Below the pieces are notes generated by a model that was given only the letters and a program-made list of their open reading frames with translations, was not told the DNA's origin and did no database searches. Below, piece after piece: positions 1 through 12,322 of a DNA stretch of 64,000 nt. The DNA comes from Myxocyprinus asiaticus (taxonomy: Eukaryota; Chordata; Actinopteri; Cypriniformes; Catostomidae): contig NC_059346.1 of NCBI RefSeq assembly GCF_019703515.2, forward strand, positions 52,565,501-52,629,500. The letters run 5' to 3'. The translations under genes and the position numbers were made by a program. The stretch's first letter is position 1, and each line of letters starts with the position of its first letter.

Positions 1-283
1 ACTGCCACATGGAACCAATTGTTTACTTTGTGATCAGGATTTTATATTGTGCTCAAAAAGTGTTGAATATTAAGCAGCTTTATGAAGCTGTGAGCTGTGA
101 ATTTTTAGACATTTATAAAATTGTTCTTTAACAAAAAAAGACCAGAAACATGATATTACCCATGTTTGTTGTACATAGTAGCTATCCAATGCCGTGTTAA
201 AAATGCCATGGTAATTCTATTAGAAAGACTTGGGATTATTGGGATTAGTGAGAATGTAGAAATAATTATATAATTTTGAGTAA

Positions 284-386
284 GCCCCGTCCTACGGTTC
301 AGCACTCTGATACTTACTTGAACCGTCGGATCCTGCCAAAAACAATGATGGCAGGGGAGCGGAGCTTACCCCCGCCCAGGACGGGA
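284..386. repeat. multi-stem inverted-repeat structure
   Basis: An outer 8-bp stem (CCCGTCCT 286-293 with AGGACGGG 378-385) encloses an 8-bp hairpin (294-301 with 319-326) and a 6-bp hairpin (332-337 with 350-355). There may be a short GC hairpin at 355-373. This is a branched fold about 100 nt long. It could be part of a transposon end or a structured RNA; no family is recognised. Confidence 0.4.
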
Positions 387-788
387 CCTAAACTGTGGTG
401 ATGGGGTGGAGGGAGTAAAAACAACAGAAGTAGGCAACAATGAGAAACACATGAGCGGCCTTATAAAGTGGAGGCTGTGTTGTGATTGGATGAGATGCCT
501 GATTGAATGAATCCAGAGATCTTCCTGCTAGAACTACGCTTACGCTTACATTTCAATGATATTCTATGAAGTGTCTTAGACTACAAAGTAAGTACCATGA
601 TATAAATGACTGGGCAATAAATCAAACATTTTCAATATAATCAATGTTATTTTGTTTGCAATGTCAATTTTACCACCATTATAAATATTGCGATTGTTTT
701 AATGCACTTTTTAATTGTCTGTTAAATTGTCTTGACTCTTGAGGATATATCAGTTGCACACGCTCCTGTATGAAAGTATGAGAGACTT

Positions 789-2302
789 AAGCTACGTCCA
801 CATTAATCCGGATACATTTGAAAACTGTGTTTTCGTTTTCTAAACACTTACGTCCACACTGCCATTTTCAAGCATTTTCCGAAAGTTGCTCATCCACACT
901 GAAACCTATGAAAACTCTTAAATGGGTCATGAAATGGTGAATCAAATTTTCCTTGATATTTAGACATATAAGAAGTAATTGTGCTATAAAAACATACTGT
1001 ACATTTCAGTACTCAACTTCCTCCTCAGTCTAAAGAGCATTTATGGTTAACACCCTGCTGTATTGTTTTGAAATCTGTGTGTTAATGACGCCACAAGACA
1101 TTGCTCATGTGCATGTATATGGCCCACAATATTCATCATCGTTGTGGGTGTACTGCTGCAAGGTGAGATGTTTCTTTCATTGAAAGATGCAACAGTGCCA
1201 ACTGTATTGCACCCTTCAGTAATGCCAGTAAGTAAGTCATTTATTTGTAATCTTTCGGTGTGTTTGTAATAAACAGTAAGCCATCGTTTATCGCCAAGTA
1301 GAGGTCTGCAACCTGACCCGGGCATGACGGGACCGAAGAACCCGTCGGGTTTCGGTCCGGGTTCGGGTCAGTTTTTCAAGTACGACTTTGGGATTGGATT
1401 TTTAGTGAATGAAAAAATAAACAGGACTACCAAACTTGTTTCGCTTCCGCATTCTGACACACGTGTACGGATGAGTTAGGGGCCGTTCACACTGAACGTG
1501 TTTTTGTGTGCATCTGCTCCGTTTTACCATTGTTTTCCTGTGTAAACACATGCTGGCAGATGTCTTTGACTGTTGCATCATGTCTCGCTGTTTCTTCAGC
1601 GTCTCGCGCAGGACCGGCCAATTTTAGACACCGTGGCAAGTTAAAAAGAACGTAATTTTTCAAAAAAGCATGTTGAGACACCTGCGCTCTGTTTCATTTG
1701 TTGCGATGCATCTAGATTGTTTTTAGCGCAGGTGTCACAAAGATTCAACGTTCAGAACAAGTTCAGGATGCAAAGAGGTGACTGTTACATTGTTTAACAT
1801 TATTCCAGATTGTTCTGCACCAAGCGAAGTTTCAGAGCTTGATAAACGGCCTGCTCTAGTGTACTGAGGGGCTGCCGTGCCTTGTGTGTGTATGGTCTGA
1901 AAAACATATGTCCTAGTGATCCATCACTGGACAGCAACTCTGAGTAAACTTCCCTTTGCCAATGTGAAGTTTGTACAAAGTAACATTTATCTTTAACAGT
2001 GCTATCAAAGTGAATATCAGGGGCAGCAACGGCGCTACAACATGGGCCGACATCTTGATTTTTTTGGGTTGAATGGATCACATCAAATGACAACAAATAT
2101 GCCATAGATTTAAGATATCTCCGTTTTCCCTGTCCACACTACAACGTGAAGACGGCGTTTTCCAATGTATCCACTTGGGAGAGTGTTGTTGGGAGAGCTC
2201 AGTTTTAGCTGTCAAAAATGCTATCTCGGTGTGGAAGGCCAAAACGTAGTGAAATATATGCGTTTTTAAACGGAAATGTCTTAGTAGTGACTTGGCCTGA
2301 CA
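789..2302. mobile_element. probable non-autonomous DNA transposon (hAT-like, degraded)
   Basis: The left end (CTACGTCCACATTAATCCGG) and the right end (AAACGGAAATGTCTTAGTAG) look like decayed terminal inverted repeats of a common fish element with the 'cgtccacacta' motif. Internally it repeats the cgtttt/gtccacac motif. No coding frame is convincing. Ends are approximate. Confidence 0.4.
905..1030 (+). repeat. dispersed repeat related to 51512-51640
   Basis: Shares the motif order 'gtcatga-atg', 'ccttgat-tt-gacatat-ag', 'gt-ctataaaaacatactgta-tttcag', 'ctcaacttcctc' with the intronic stretch at 51512-51640. Same orientation, clearly diverged. Confidence 0.6.
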
Positions 2303-2604
2303 CTGTTGTAACCACACATGACATGATGCAATAAAAGGTATCTTTTCCATGTTAATCAGAGTTTTTGTCCTAACCAGCCACAACACATGACGAGCAACAG
2401 GGCTTTCTATTTTTGGAATGGTTTCTATTTCTGCGATGCCACGCCAGGCAGCACAGTCAACAAATGGGTCTAAAATTATTCTTATTGCAGTATATTAAAG
2501 CTGGCATCTCATTAGCCTGTTCAGAACATTAAAATTTTGGCCGAGGGTGTCACACACCTACCGAATGTTGTACTTGAGGTCTTGTTCTCTTTAGCCGGAG
2601 CGAT

Positions 2605-2633
2605 GTCTCTCTCTCACACACACACACACACAC
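2605..2633. repeat. (TC)n(AC)n microsatellite
   Basis: A short run of TC dinucleotides followed by about nine AC dinucleotides. Simple repeat. Confidence 0.9.
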
Positions 2634-4029
2634 CGGTTCAGAATGATAGTGGGGAGACATCCCGGCTCATTCCAACTTTCTCTCCGCTTCCCTGTTACGT
2701 GGAGATCGGCGAAATAACAACAGGTGTACCGTGTGAACAAACAATCGTAACAGATTGAAGAGGGATGCGATTCATAAAGTAACTTTGTCCTGTGTGTGTG
2801 AGAGATTGTGTATTTATCCCCTTGAAGCTTGCAGCATAAAGCGTAACGGAGCTTCAGTGAGAAAATTTGTTGCCTTCAATAGTCTGTCTGTGATTGCTCT
2901 GATTTCTAAATTTAGTTGTCAATAATCCTCATTTTAGTGTATGAATATCGCGGTGTCATGTCGCATCTGTTGTGGACAGGCAGATAGTTTGTCGCTGGAA
3001 TCTTATCGTATTGCATCTGGTTAGGACAAGGTGTAAGACAAATATATTTCAATAGTGTTTCTCATCGAAACGTCATTAAAATTACGATACAGTTGGTAAG
3101 TGAGATTTATTTCACAGAAAAAATATCATTTAAACTGTGTCTCAGTGAATCTGTTCACTGATTTGTGTGCATCATCACTTAAGTCACCGGAAAATTCCTG
3201 TTTGGCATCATCATGGAAATCTTTTTTTGGCATTTTAGATGCTTTAATATATTTTGGTTTTAGGTAAAAAAATATAATAGGTAATTATTGCTGTTTATTA
3301 TTAGTACTAAATAAAAATGTATGGCAAAAATAATTTGTCATTCTGCTTATCATGGGCATCAGTAGGGCTGGGCTACCAGGGCTTAAGCCATGAGCAAAGC
3401 CCTGAATGTTTTTATCATCTTGTAGTGATGTCAAAAGTACCAGTGCTTTGGTATCAAGTTGATACTGAAACATTATATTTAAATATATATATTTTAATAT
3501 TAAGTAAGATATATAAATGAATGATGCCTGTCTTTCCACAGTATCAATAACACCAAATACAGACTTGGTTCATTACACATGCGCTGTCTTGTTGGCAGCT
3601 GCTTTCTAGCAGCCAGCACTCATGAAGAGCACTTGCGATGCGTGATTACGGCTATGTGTGTCTGGTCAAAATTCCTTTCTTGGTGAGATATTGGAAACTG
3701 TGTTGAGTTCTGATGTACATTCAGATGCAGTAAGTACCAAATAGTACCTAGATATATAACCCTGAAAACAAACTGTAATATATACAGATGTGCTCGAGGA
3801 TTTTGCTAACTTTAAGTAACGAGCTAGGACATTTGTGTTTTTTGCAAAACTCTTATTAAGACACGATACCATGACTCTACCAAACTTTGGCAAATCTAGC
3901 AACTAGTTTTTCGTATAATCACCTATTTTAGCCTATTTACAGCCTGATTTCTTCTAAACTAACTTAAAACACCTGACGAATCAATTATAAGCTTCAAAAC
4001 TGCCGATTGTACATGATGTATGTCGAACT
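2634..4029. other. no recognisable gene or element
   Basis: AT-rich sequence between the microsatellite and the hAT-like element. Reading frames are short and shadowed on both strands, and I recognise no protein or repeat. Confidence 0.5.
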
Positions 4030-4191
4030 ATGGAAAGTAGTGATGTGTCGTTCATGAAGGATTCGTTCATTTCGAACGAATCTTTTATGTGACTCAGAAG
4101 AATGAGTCTCAGAGAGTGATTCATTAATTTTGTGTTGGCCGCGCATGCGCACTGCGCAAACTCCGTTCCTTTGTTACGTGAAAACCGCATA

Positions 4192-5400
4192 GGTGCTTAT
4201 GGCAAGCTGAATTTACTTTTATTCATTCGCAGGATATGAATTGTTGATTTCAACAATTCAGTTTTCACTAGTTAGAATGCTAATTCTTGATATCATGAAT
4301 GTAATTTTCGCTAGTGGAAATGCCAATTGTTGATATCAATAATTACATTTCCACTAGTAAAAATGTGAATACTTTATATCAAAAATGACATCATCACTCG
4401 CAGAAATCACATTCTTGATATCAAAAATGGGATTTCAACTAGTAAAAACCGTAATTCTTGATATCTATAATTGAATTTTCACTAGTAAAGTTTCACACTG
4501 GTATGTCATTCACTCTTATTCAAAACGTAATTATTGATATCAAAAATTAGTTTCTTACTAGTTGAAAGTCCAATTTCACACATCAACAATTCTTTTCTTA
4601 CTAGTAAAAAAGTATAATTTTTGATATCAAGAATGTAATTTCTACTAGTGGAAATGCCAGTTTTGGATATCAACAATTGAATTCCAACTAGTAAAAATGC
4701 TCATTTTTGATATCATTTTCACTAGAGACTATTTTAATTTCTAATATCTGTAATGTAATTAATTACACTCCAAATTATTGATATCTGAAATCCATTTCTA
4801 GATATCAGAAATACCAAATGTAACATGTTGAAATGCATTTATAGATATCAAGAATTAACATTTTAACTAATGAAAATTAATTTCTTGATATCAGGAATTT
4901 ATATTTTACTAGTAACAATGTAATTGTTGATATCAAAAATGATATTTTTACTAGTAAGAAGAACATTCTTGATACCAAGAATTATAATTTGAACTAGTGA
5001 AAATTTAATTGTTGATATCTGTAATTACCTTTGCATAGTTTTGGTGCCCTTTTAACTTTGAATGACATGTAGGATATGAATTGTTGATATCAACAATTCA
5101 GTTTTCACTAGTTAAAATGCTGATTCTTGATATCAGGAATGTATTTTCTACTAGTGGAAATGGCAATTGTTGATATCAATAATTACATTTCCACTAGTAA
5201 AAACGTGAATTATTTATATAATTGTATAATTGTACATATAAAAATGTCGTCATCACTTGCGGAAATATATCAAAAATGGAATTTCAACTAGTAAAAACTA
5301 TAATTCTTGATATCTGTAACTGAATTCTTACATGTAAAAAAGTAATTGTTACATGTTGAAATGTAATTTTTACTAGTTAAAATGGTCACTTCAGATATCA
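4192..5400. repeat. left palindrome lattice: alternating GATATC and ACTAGT dyads
   Basis: About 16 exact ACTAGT and about 19 exact GATATC hexamers alternate every 20-25 bp across the stretch. Each is the centre of a longer palindrome (types TTGATATCAA and TTTCACTAGTGAAA). From 5071 the beginning of the array (4231 onward) repeats directly for about 270 bp, so the arm is roughly one and a third units of ~840 bp. No coding capacity. Confidence 0.9.
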
Positions 5401-5593
5401 TAAATTCCCTTTTGGATATGTGGATAATAATGAGGAGTGCTTACGAGTTCCTTACGTACTTTATGAATATTTAAAAATAAAGGTGTGGAACCTCGCAGGG
5501 GATACGCAAGCGGAAAAGAGAACTTTCTTCATCCCCACTGTCGTTTATAAACCACACTTTAATTTTTCATATCAACACCACAAGGTGTATATT

Positions 5594-5680
5594 ATTTTTA
5601 TATTTAATAACGTTGTATGATTTTGTAATGTGTATCGACATACGTCCATCTGCAGAGCCGCAGAGCCTCAGCAGTCTCTA
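5594..5680 (+). repeat. short repeat also present (inverted, split) inside L1 copy 1
   Basis: The segment with TGTATGATTTTGTAAT and CGTCCATCTGCAGAGCCGCA reappears as its reverse complement at 9798-9856 plus 10130-10152, where a SINE separates the halves. A weaker inverted match at 6392-6425 (GGCTCTGTGGCTCAGCAGAT) suggests a MITE of about 0.8 kb at 5638-6425. Confidence 0.6.
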
Positions 5681-6650
5681 TGTGTTAGCGCCATCTATAG
5701 TTTGGAGCATAATTTCTTATGTTTGTTTGCTTTTTTATATTTCAAATGTGCTGTTTTTACATCGATTTTGATTTGATCACTAAAACATTCAATGGTAGCC
5801 TTTTCAACACTTTTCAATAAGGTTCCATGTGTTAACATTAGTTACAGTAGGTTTCATGTATTAGCAAATACTTTTTTTTAACAGCATTTATTAATCTCTG
5901 TTAATGTTAATGGATAAAACATTGTTCTTTGCTAATTTATATTTTATGATGTAATGTTAACATTTACAACTTCTAATTTTAAAAATATATTAGTAGTGTT
6001 GAAATTAACATTAACCAAGATTAACAAATTCTGTTAATGTATTGCTTATTGTTTTTCAAGTTAACATATGTTAACAAATGAAACTTTATTATACGTTGTT
6101 ACCCATTTGACTATATTAGGCCTATATGTGATCGACAATCGAACTGTTTCCAGAATAATATTCATTATGAAATACATCTATACAGATCCAGTAGTTAGCA
6201 GATAAATACATAGCTTAATAAAGTAATTGTTTACCAAAAATGCTAGATTTAATAAAACTTTACATAGACAACAACTTACCGTGCTCTCCGGCATGATTGT
6301 TCTGTCATTAGCTCTGCCCGTAACATCAGTCCGGAGACTGCGGGCCTGAAACTGCTGTGACTTAAGGCCGATTAATACTTATGCGTCAAACCTATGGCTC
6401 TGTGGCTCAGCAGATGGATATTATTGTGTCTAATGTATCTGTGTGCTCTTGATAAATGTATAAAAATGTGTTCCATCACTTTGCATAAAATCGTAGGCTA
6501 AATTAATGTTTGTGTATTAGGAGGAACAAGGACGAGTTGATATAAAAATCTAACAAACTTGTGTGCCTGTGTGTGTAAAGAAGCCGTAAAAATAATGGTT
6601 TTCACCTTTTACTTTTTACTTAACCTTTGAGAAAATAAATTGGCTAAATA

Positions 6651-6651
<1 letters not shown>

Positions 6652-6691
<40 letters not shown>

Positions 6692-6692
6692 T
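6652..6692. repeat. (TTA)n microsatellite
   Basis: Roughly a dozen TTA/ATT trinucleotides next to a T-rich tract. Confidence 0.9.
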
Positions 6693-6984
6693 TATGCACT
6701 TTAGTTTAAAATGAAATGCACAAATTTAACAGCCGGGGCCTTGTTTCCCAATAACGATTGATCTTGGAGGTTAAGAGAGTTTTCTACCAATGATTTTACG
6801 AATGTTCGTTATTTTTTATGTGTGTTTCCCAAAACTGCTCTTAACATGAACGTACGAAGACGCAGTTTAAGTGTTACTTAAGAGAGTCACTGACCATGTG
6901 ACAGTGCTGAAATGTGACCATATAGTGCTGCTCGTCATTGCCACTTCGTTATATTTGTGCGTATCTTTAAAAATTTATGTAATT

Positions 6985-7426
6985 AGGGGGGCCTGTGTAG
7001 CTCAGTTGTAAAGAAACTGGCTACCACCCTTGGAGTTTGCTAGTTTGAATCCCAGGGTGTGCTGAGTGACTCCAGCCAGGTCTCCTAAGCAACCAAATTG
7101 GCCCAGTTGCTAGGGAGGGTAGAGTCACATGGGGTAACCTCCTCGTGGTCACTATATTGTGGTACGTTCTCAGTGGGGCGCTTGGTGAGTTGAGCGTGGT
7201 TGCCGCGGTGGATGGCGTGAAGCCTCCACACGCGCTATGTCTCCGTGGCAACACGCTCAACAAGCCACATGATAAGATGCACGGGTTGACAGTCTCAGAC
7301 GCAGAGGCAACTGGGATTCGTCCTCCGCCACCCGGACTGAGGAGAATCACTACGCGACCACGAAGACTTAAAAGCACATTGGGAATTGGGCATGCCAAAT
7401 TGGCAGAAAAAAATAAATAAAAAATG
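6985..7426 (+). mobile_element. tRNA-derived SINE, family A
   Basis: The head is tRNA-like: GTAGCTCAGTTGTAAAG as A box and AGTTTGAATCCC as B box. The body has 'tcctaagcaaccaaattgg' and the tail 'aattgggcatgccaaattgg' plus an A-rich end. Flanking 9-bp target duplication TATGTAATT (6976-6984 and 7427-7435). It is inside the hAT-like element. Same family as 32160-32596, 50986-51401 and the pair at 59001-59865. Confidence 0.9.
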
Positions 7427-7835
7427 TATGTAATTTACCGCATTGGGAATATTGAAAAATATTTTCTTAAATGTACAACTTAATTCACCACATAATGACT
7501 GCATTTTGTTTTGCAGAATGATATATTTCTTTTACACAATCACTGCTTCGTTCATCAGATGTGCATTTTAATATTTCATTTTCAAAATTGACTCTGTGGG
7601 TCGAGATTAAAGCTTCCAGGATCAGTGAAGACAGCAGATGCCCTGTGTACGGTCCTGCTAAAGACAACAACCATTAAACAACCATCTTTCTCTCTCTTAT
7701 TGTAATTTTTACAGTTCTCTGCAACAATCATGCCACCACTCTGTTGTTACCAACTAGTCCACAAATAACTTTATTTGTTTACTTATTAATTTATCTGTTC
7801 ATCCAATATTGACTAACCATTTTCTGAATTTATTA

Positions 7836-7838
<3 letters not shown>

Positions 7839-7882
<44 letters not shown>
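7839..7882. repeat. (ATT)n microsatellite
   Basis: About fourteen ATT trinucleotides. Confidence 0.9.
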
Positions 7883-7883
<1 letters not shown>

Positions 7884-8306
7884 GCCTTGTCGGTTTACAA
7901 TAATAATAAAATAAAATGTATTTATACTGATACTAAATGAGCATAAAGTGTAGCTATAGGTATTTAAATTGTATTAGGTGTAATTTCGAGATTGTCCTGC
8001 AGGTGTCTGCATAAGTCTGTGTCCTTACGATGTTCTTAGCGCTGTATGATTACTCCAGAGCACTCTTTTTTTTGTAATTAACATTTTTTATTGATTCAAA
8101 GGAAAAACACAACAGAGAAAAACACAACATATACACACCAAATCAACATTTAACTTTTAACTTTTAAAAACTTTTATTAACATTAACATCCCTCCCCAAA
8201 CACCAAACCCACCCTACCCCAAAGAACACCCCTGTGGTCACATAAAATAATACACACAAACAATAAAAAAAATAAAAAATATATATAATAAACATGCATA
8301 ATTAAA

Positions 8307-9560
8307 CTAAACGTCACCCTCCTCATCCCTTCCCCTAGAGTCCTCCAAAACTGCCAAATACCTACCCCACTTCCTGAAAAATAAGTCCTCCAGCCTCAGC
8401 CTTCCATTTATAATCTTCTCATAAGCCGCCACCCTCCCCATCTCCGCACACCACTCCGGAAATGGTGGCGCTCCGTCTGACTTCCATCCCCTTATAATAA
8501 TTTGTCTACCAATCATCACGCCAGACAGAACCCAATTTTTTATATATTTGTCGCCCGAATTTATAACTTCCCCATCCCCCAAAATGCAAAATATGGGGCA
8601 AAGTACAATTTGAGTGCCCAGAATGTCACGCAAAAAATTCTGAATTTTTAACCAAAAATCTTGGATCTTAACGCATCCCCAAAAAACATGGGTTGTGTAT
8701 CCAACTTCTGATTGGCATCGCCAGCAGGTGGGTGCGTCTTTAAGAACAAGCCTATATAATCTAGAGGGGGTCCAATAAAATCTTTGTAAAATCTTAAATT
8801 GCATAAGGCGAACCCTTGCATCTCTAGATGCAGACTTGACATTTTTCAGATTTTCCAAATTCATATCTTTCTCCCATAATCTCTTAATAGAATTTAAAGC
8901 TCCATCCCCCATACTCTGAATTAACAGGGAGTAGTACACTGATGCCTCATGACCTTTTCCAAAAGGCGCAATCACCTCTCCCAAAGCATCTGCCTCCTTA
9001 GGGGGGTGTGTGCTACTCCCAAAAATAGTATAAAGCAGGTGGCGCAATTGTAAATACCTATAAAACTGAGGTCTGGGGATCCAAAAATGTTGGACCAAGT
9101 TTTCAAACGATCTCAACACTCCACTTTCATATAGGTCACCGAGTGTAGCGACCCCCCTCACAATCCACTTTGGCCAGCAGAAAGGGGATTTGCCAATACA
9201 TAATCTTGGGTTCTGCCATATGCTTGAGGCAACATTTAAATAAGTGTCCAATTTAAACAATCTGGACACTTTAGTCCATACCAAGTGTAAATGCGAAATA
9301 ACGGGGTGTAACTTAACTTTTCCGATTAGCTTGATATAGATGCTTTGTAATGGCGAAATAGGGGCAAGAACTTCCTGTTCAATAACAAACCAGGGAGGGG
9401 CTCTCTCAGGTGGAAGTGACCAATGAGCCAAATGTCTGAGATTGAACGCATAGTAATAAAACAAAATCTTGGGTAGGCCTAGCCCTCCTTTGTCAATCGG
9501 CCTATGTAACTTATTAAAATGCAATCTGGGACGTTTACCATTCCAAATGAAGGACTTCAC
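8307..9560 (-). pseudogene. L1 ORF2 C-terminal region, copy 1, 417 codons open
   Basis: Longest open frame in the window. It begins KSFIWNGKRPRLHFNKLHR and contains LAHWSLPPERAPPWF and CWRCQSEVGYTTHVFWGC, the Cys/His cluster found after the reverse transcriptase in L1-like ORF2. A frame this long in a dead element suggests fairly recent insertion. Confidence 0.88.
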
Positions 9561-9797
9561 TATGCTATCTAATTGCTCGAAATAAGAGAGGGGGACATCT
9601 ACAGGGAGAGATTGTAGCGGTAGTTAAATTTTGCAAAACAATTCATTTTAATAACATTAACCTTCAATAAAATCCCCAAATACTTAATGCCCTGTTTGGG
9701 CCATTGGAAGGCGCCCGGCTGGAAAGCCGTTACTGGACAGTACGCTGTCAGAGCCAAAGCTTCGTATTTAGACCAATTCACTTTGTATCCTGAGGAA

Positions 9798-10155
9798 TAC
9801 TGCTGAGACTGCTGTGGCTCTGCGGCTCTGCAGATGGACGTATATCGATACATATTGGGGGCAGTGGTGGCTCAGCGGTTAAGGCTCTGGGTTACTGATC
9901 AGAAGGTCGGGGGTTCAAGCCCCAGCACTGCCAAGATGCCACTGTTGGGCCCTTGAGCAAGGCCCTTGACCCTATCTGCTCCAGGGGCGCCGTATCATGG
10001 CTGACCCTGCACTCTGACCCCAGCCTAGCTGGGATATGTGAAAAAGAAGAATTTCACTGTATATGTGCAAATGTATAATGTGTGATAAATAAAGAAAATT
10101 ATTATAATTATAATTATTATAAATTAATTATATTACAAAATCATACAAATTAAAT
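9798..10155 (-). mobile_element. short element inserted in L1 copy 1 and itself split by a SINE
   Basis: Relative to L1 copies 2 and 3, the sequence after 'tttgtatcctgag' jumps to foreign DNA and returns at 'aaaggaattaataattctg'. The outer parts (9798-9856 and 10130-10152) match 5594-5680 inverted; the middle is SINE family B. Confidence 0.7.
9859..10110 (+). mobile_element. tRNA-derived SINE, family B
   Basis: The head GTGGCTCAGCGGTTAAGG (A box) with GGGGGTTCAAGCCCC (B box) is followed by 'ttgggcccttgagcaaggcccttgacc', 'atttcactgtatatgtgcaaatgtata' and an AATAAAG-type tail. Known: this SINE type is widespread in otophysan fishes. Only one copy here. Confidence 0.88.
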
Positions 10156-11322
10156 ATAAAAAAAGGAATTAATAATTCTGTGGAGGCAAGGCATAGATCT
10201 AGTAGGTTCAGAGACAAATAATAAAATATCATCTGCGTAAAGCAGAAGCTTATGCGCCACACCTCCTGCCACCACCCCTGGAAAATCCTTTCTTATCGCA
10301 GCTGCTAATGGTTCCAGGGCAAGACAGAACAATAATGGGGAAAGAGGGCAACCCTGCTGAGTGCCCCCATCCAGAGTAAAATAATCTGAAATTAATCAAT
10401 TTGTTTGTACCGCTGCTAAAGTAACTTAATCCAACCAATAAATGTACTCCCGAACCCATACATTTCCAAAATCTTAAAAGATAATCCCATTCTACCATAT
10501 TAAACGCCTTTTCGGCGTCAAGTGAGATGGCAGCAACCGGAGACTGATCATTCGCTACTGACCAGATGATATTGATGAGACGCCTAATGTTATCAGAAGA
10601 GCTACGGCCCCGAATAAACCCCACCTGACCTATATGTATGAGATGTCATAACCTTACTTAATCGGTTAGCCAAAATTTTTGACAATATTTTTACATCTAG
10701 TTGGATCAGGGAGAATGGACGGTAACTTTTACATTCACTTGGATCTTTGTCCTTTTTAAGATTCAGACTGATCCGGCCTTGTGTCATGGTTGGAGGAAGC
10801 TTTCCATTCTTTAATGATTCAGTATAAACTTCTAACAAAAGTGGAGCCAGTTCTGTAGCATAGGATCTAAAAAATTCTGCGGCAAAACCATCTGGCCCCG
10901 GAGCCTTGCCTGTAGGTAGGGACTTAATTAACTCGTCAAGCTCCTCTAAGGTTATCTCAGAATCAAGAGAGTTTTTTTTGCTCAGTCTTCAGTTTAGAAA
11001 GATCTAATGGTTCCACAAAGATTCTAATATCTTCATCAGTAGACGAAGGTGTGGAAATATAAAGATCAAGATAGAATTCTTTAAAGGCATTATTAATATC
11101 AATGGCTGAGGTAAAAATTTCACCACCAGCAAATTTCACTGAAGGAATGATAGAAAGAGACTCTTTCTGCTTTATATATCTAGCCAAAAGCTTCCCTGCT
11201 TTGTCACCCGACTCAAAGTATGACTGTCTTGCCCTGAATAACCAAAACTCCAATTTCTGCGACAAAATAGTATTATATCTATATTTCAATCGGGTCAATT
11301 CTCTGAGGCCATCAGCTGACAT
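10150..11322 (-). pseudogene. L1 ORF2 reverse transcriptase, copy 1, broken frames
   Basis: Consecutive minus-strand frames carry ESGDKAGKLLARYIKQKES, then SYRPFSLIQLDVKILSKILA, then SLDAEKAFNMVEWDYL (catalytic Asp of RT motif A) and KLLLYADDILLF (the YADD box of motif C). Frameshifts separate them. The 9798-10155 insertion follows directly. Confidence 0.88.
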
Positions 11323-11713
11323 ACGGTGCTTCAGCTCTGCCTCTGCACTTTTATATTTCCCTCCAACTCCACGAGTTTTAGTGGTTTGGATTTTTTGATG
11401 AATGAGGCATACTGTATGATCCGGCCCCTAAGAACCGCCTTAAGTGCCTCCCATGCCACGCCCATAGAGGATACTGAGGACCAGTTGGTCTCCATATAAA
11501 CACTGATTTCAGTCTTTAACATTTGTTGGAAATCATGATTTTGCAAAAGGGACACATTAAGGAGCCAACTATATGATTTCTTTTTCTCTGTATATGGCAA
11601 CACCTCTAAACTCACCAGGGCGTGATCTGAGACTAAGATGTTTCCAATTGAGATGAACAACAGATGAAATGAGGGATTTGGATATAAAAAAAAAATCTAT
11701 TCTAGAATAAATC

Positions 11714-12322
11714 TTATGGACTGATGAAAAAAATGTATAGTACATACCAGATGGGTTCAAAAGTCTCCAAATAGAGACCAAGATTTTTACACATCCTGTG
11801 AAGTATCAATGTTGCTCTAGGTGGTTTACAAACTTTTGCTTCACTATGATCAAGGACTGAGTCCATAAAAAGATTAAAGTCTCCTCCCATTATTATATCA
11901 TGAGGGGTGCCAGCGGCTTGCAACATCCCTTCAAGATCTGTAAAAAAAAAGCCCTGATCATCAGCGTTAGGTGCGTAAATATTAGCCAAAATCAACCTTT
12001 GCCCTTGAATTTCAGCTAAAACTATAATTACTCTCCCTAATTTATCTTTAGTCTGTTTGAGACATTTTAATTGTAGATGTTTATTTACCAATATAATGAC
12101 TCCCTTGCACTTACTTGAGCCAGCACTAAAAAAAACATGTCCACCCCATATCTTCCCAAATTTTTCAGCTTCCTGCGGGGAGAGATGTGTTTCTTGAAGA
12201 AACACTATATCATATTTCTTACGTTTAAGAAAAGTAATAACCTTCCTTCTTTTTATGGGGTGCCCCAACCCATTCACATTCCACGTGGAGAGAGACAATC
12301 CACTCATATTAACATTTGACAT
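11714..12322 (-). pseudogene. L1 ORF2 endonuclease domain, copy 1
   Basis: Starts near MSNVNMSGLSLSTWNVNGLG. It carries the apurinic-endonuclease-like motifs WNVNGLG, FLQETHLS (catalytic Glu), NIYAPN and GGDFNL. The domain nicks target DNA to prime reverse transcription. The frame is lost after the DFNL region; downstream ORF2 continues in other frames. Confidence 0.88.

Noticed and set aside
4192..5400. CRISPR-like array
   Set aside because: The regular repeats are short palindromes with variable spacers in a vertebrate genome; there is no constant repeat of 25-40 bp and no cas genes.
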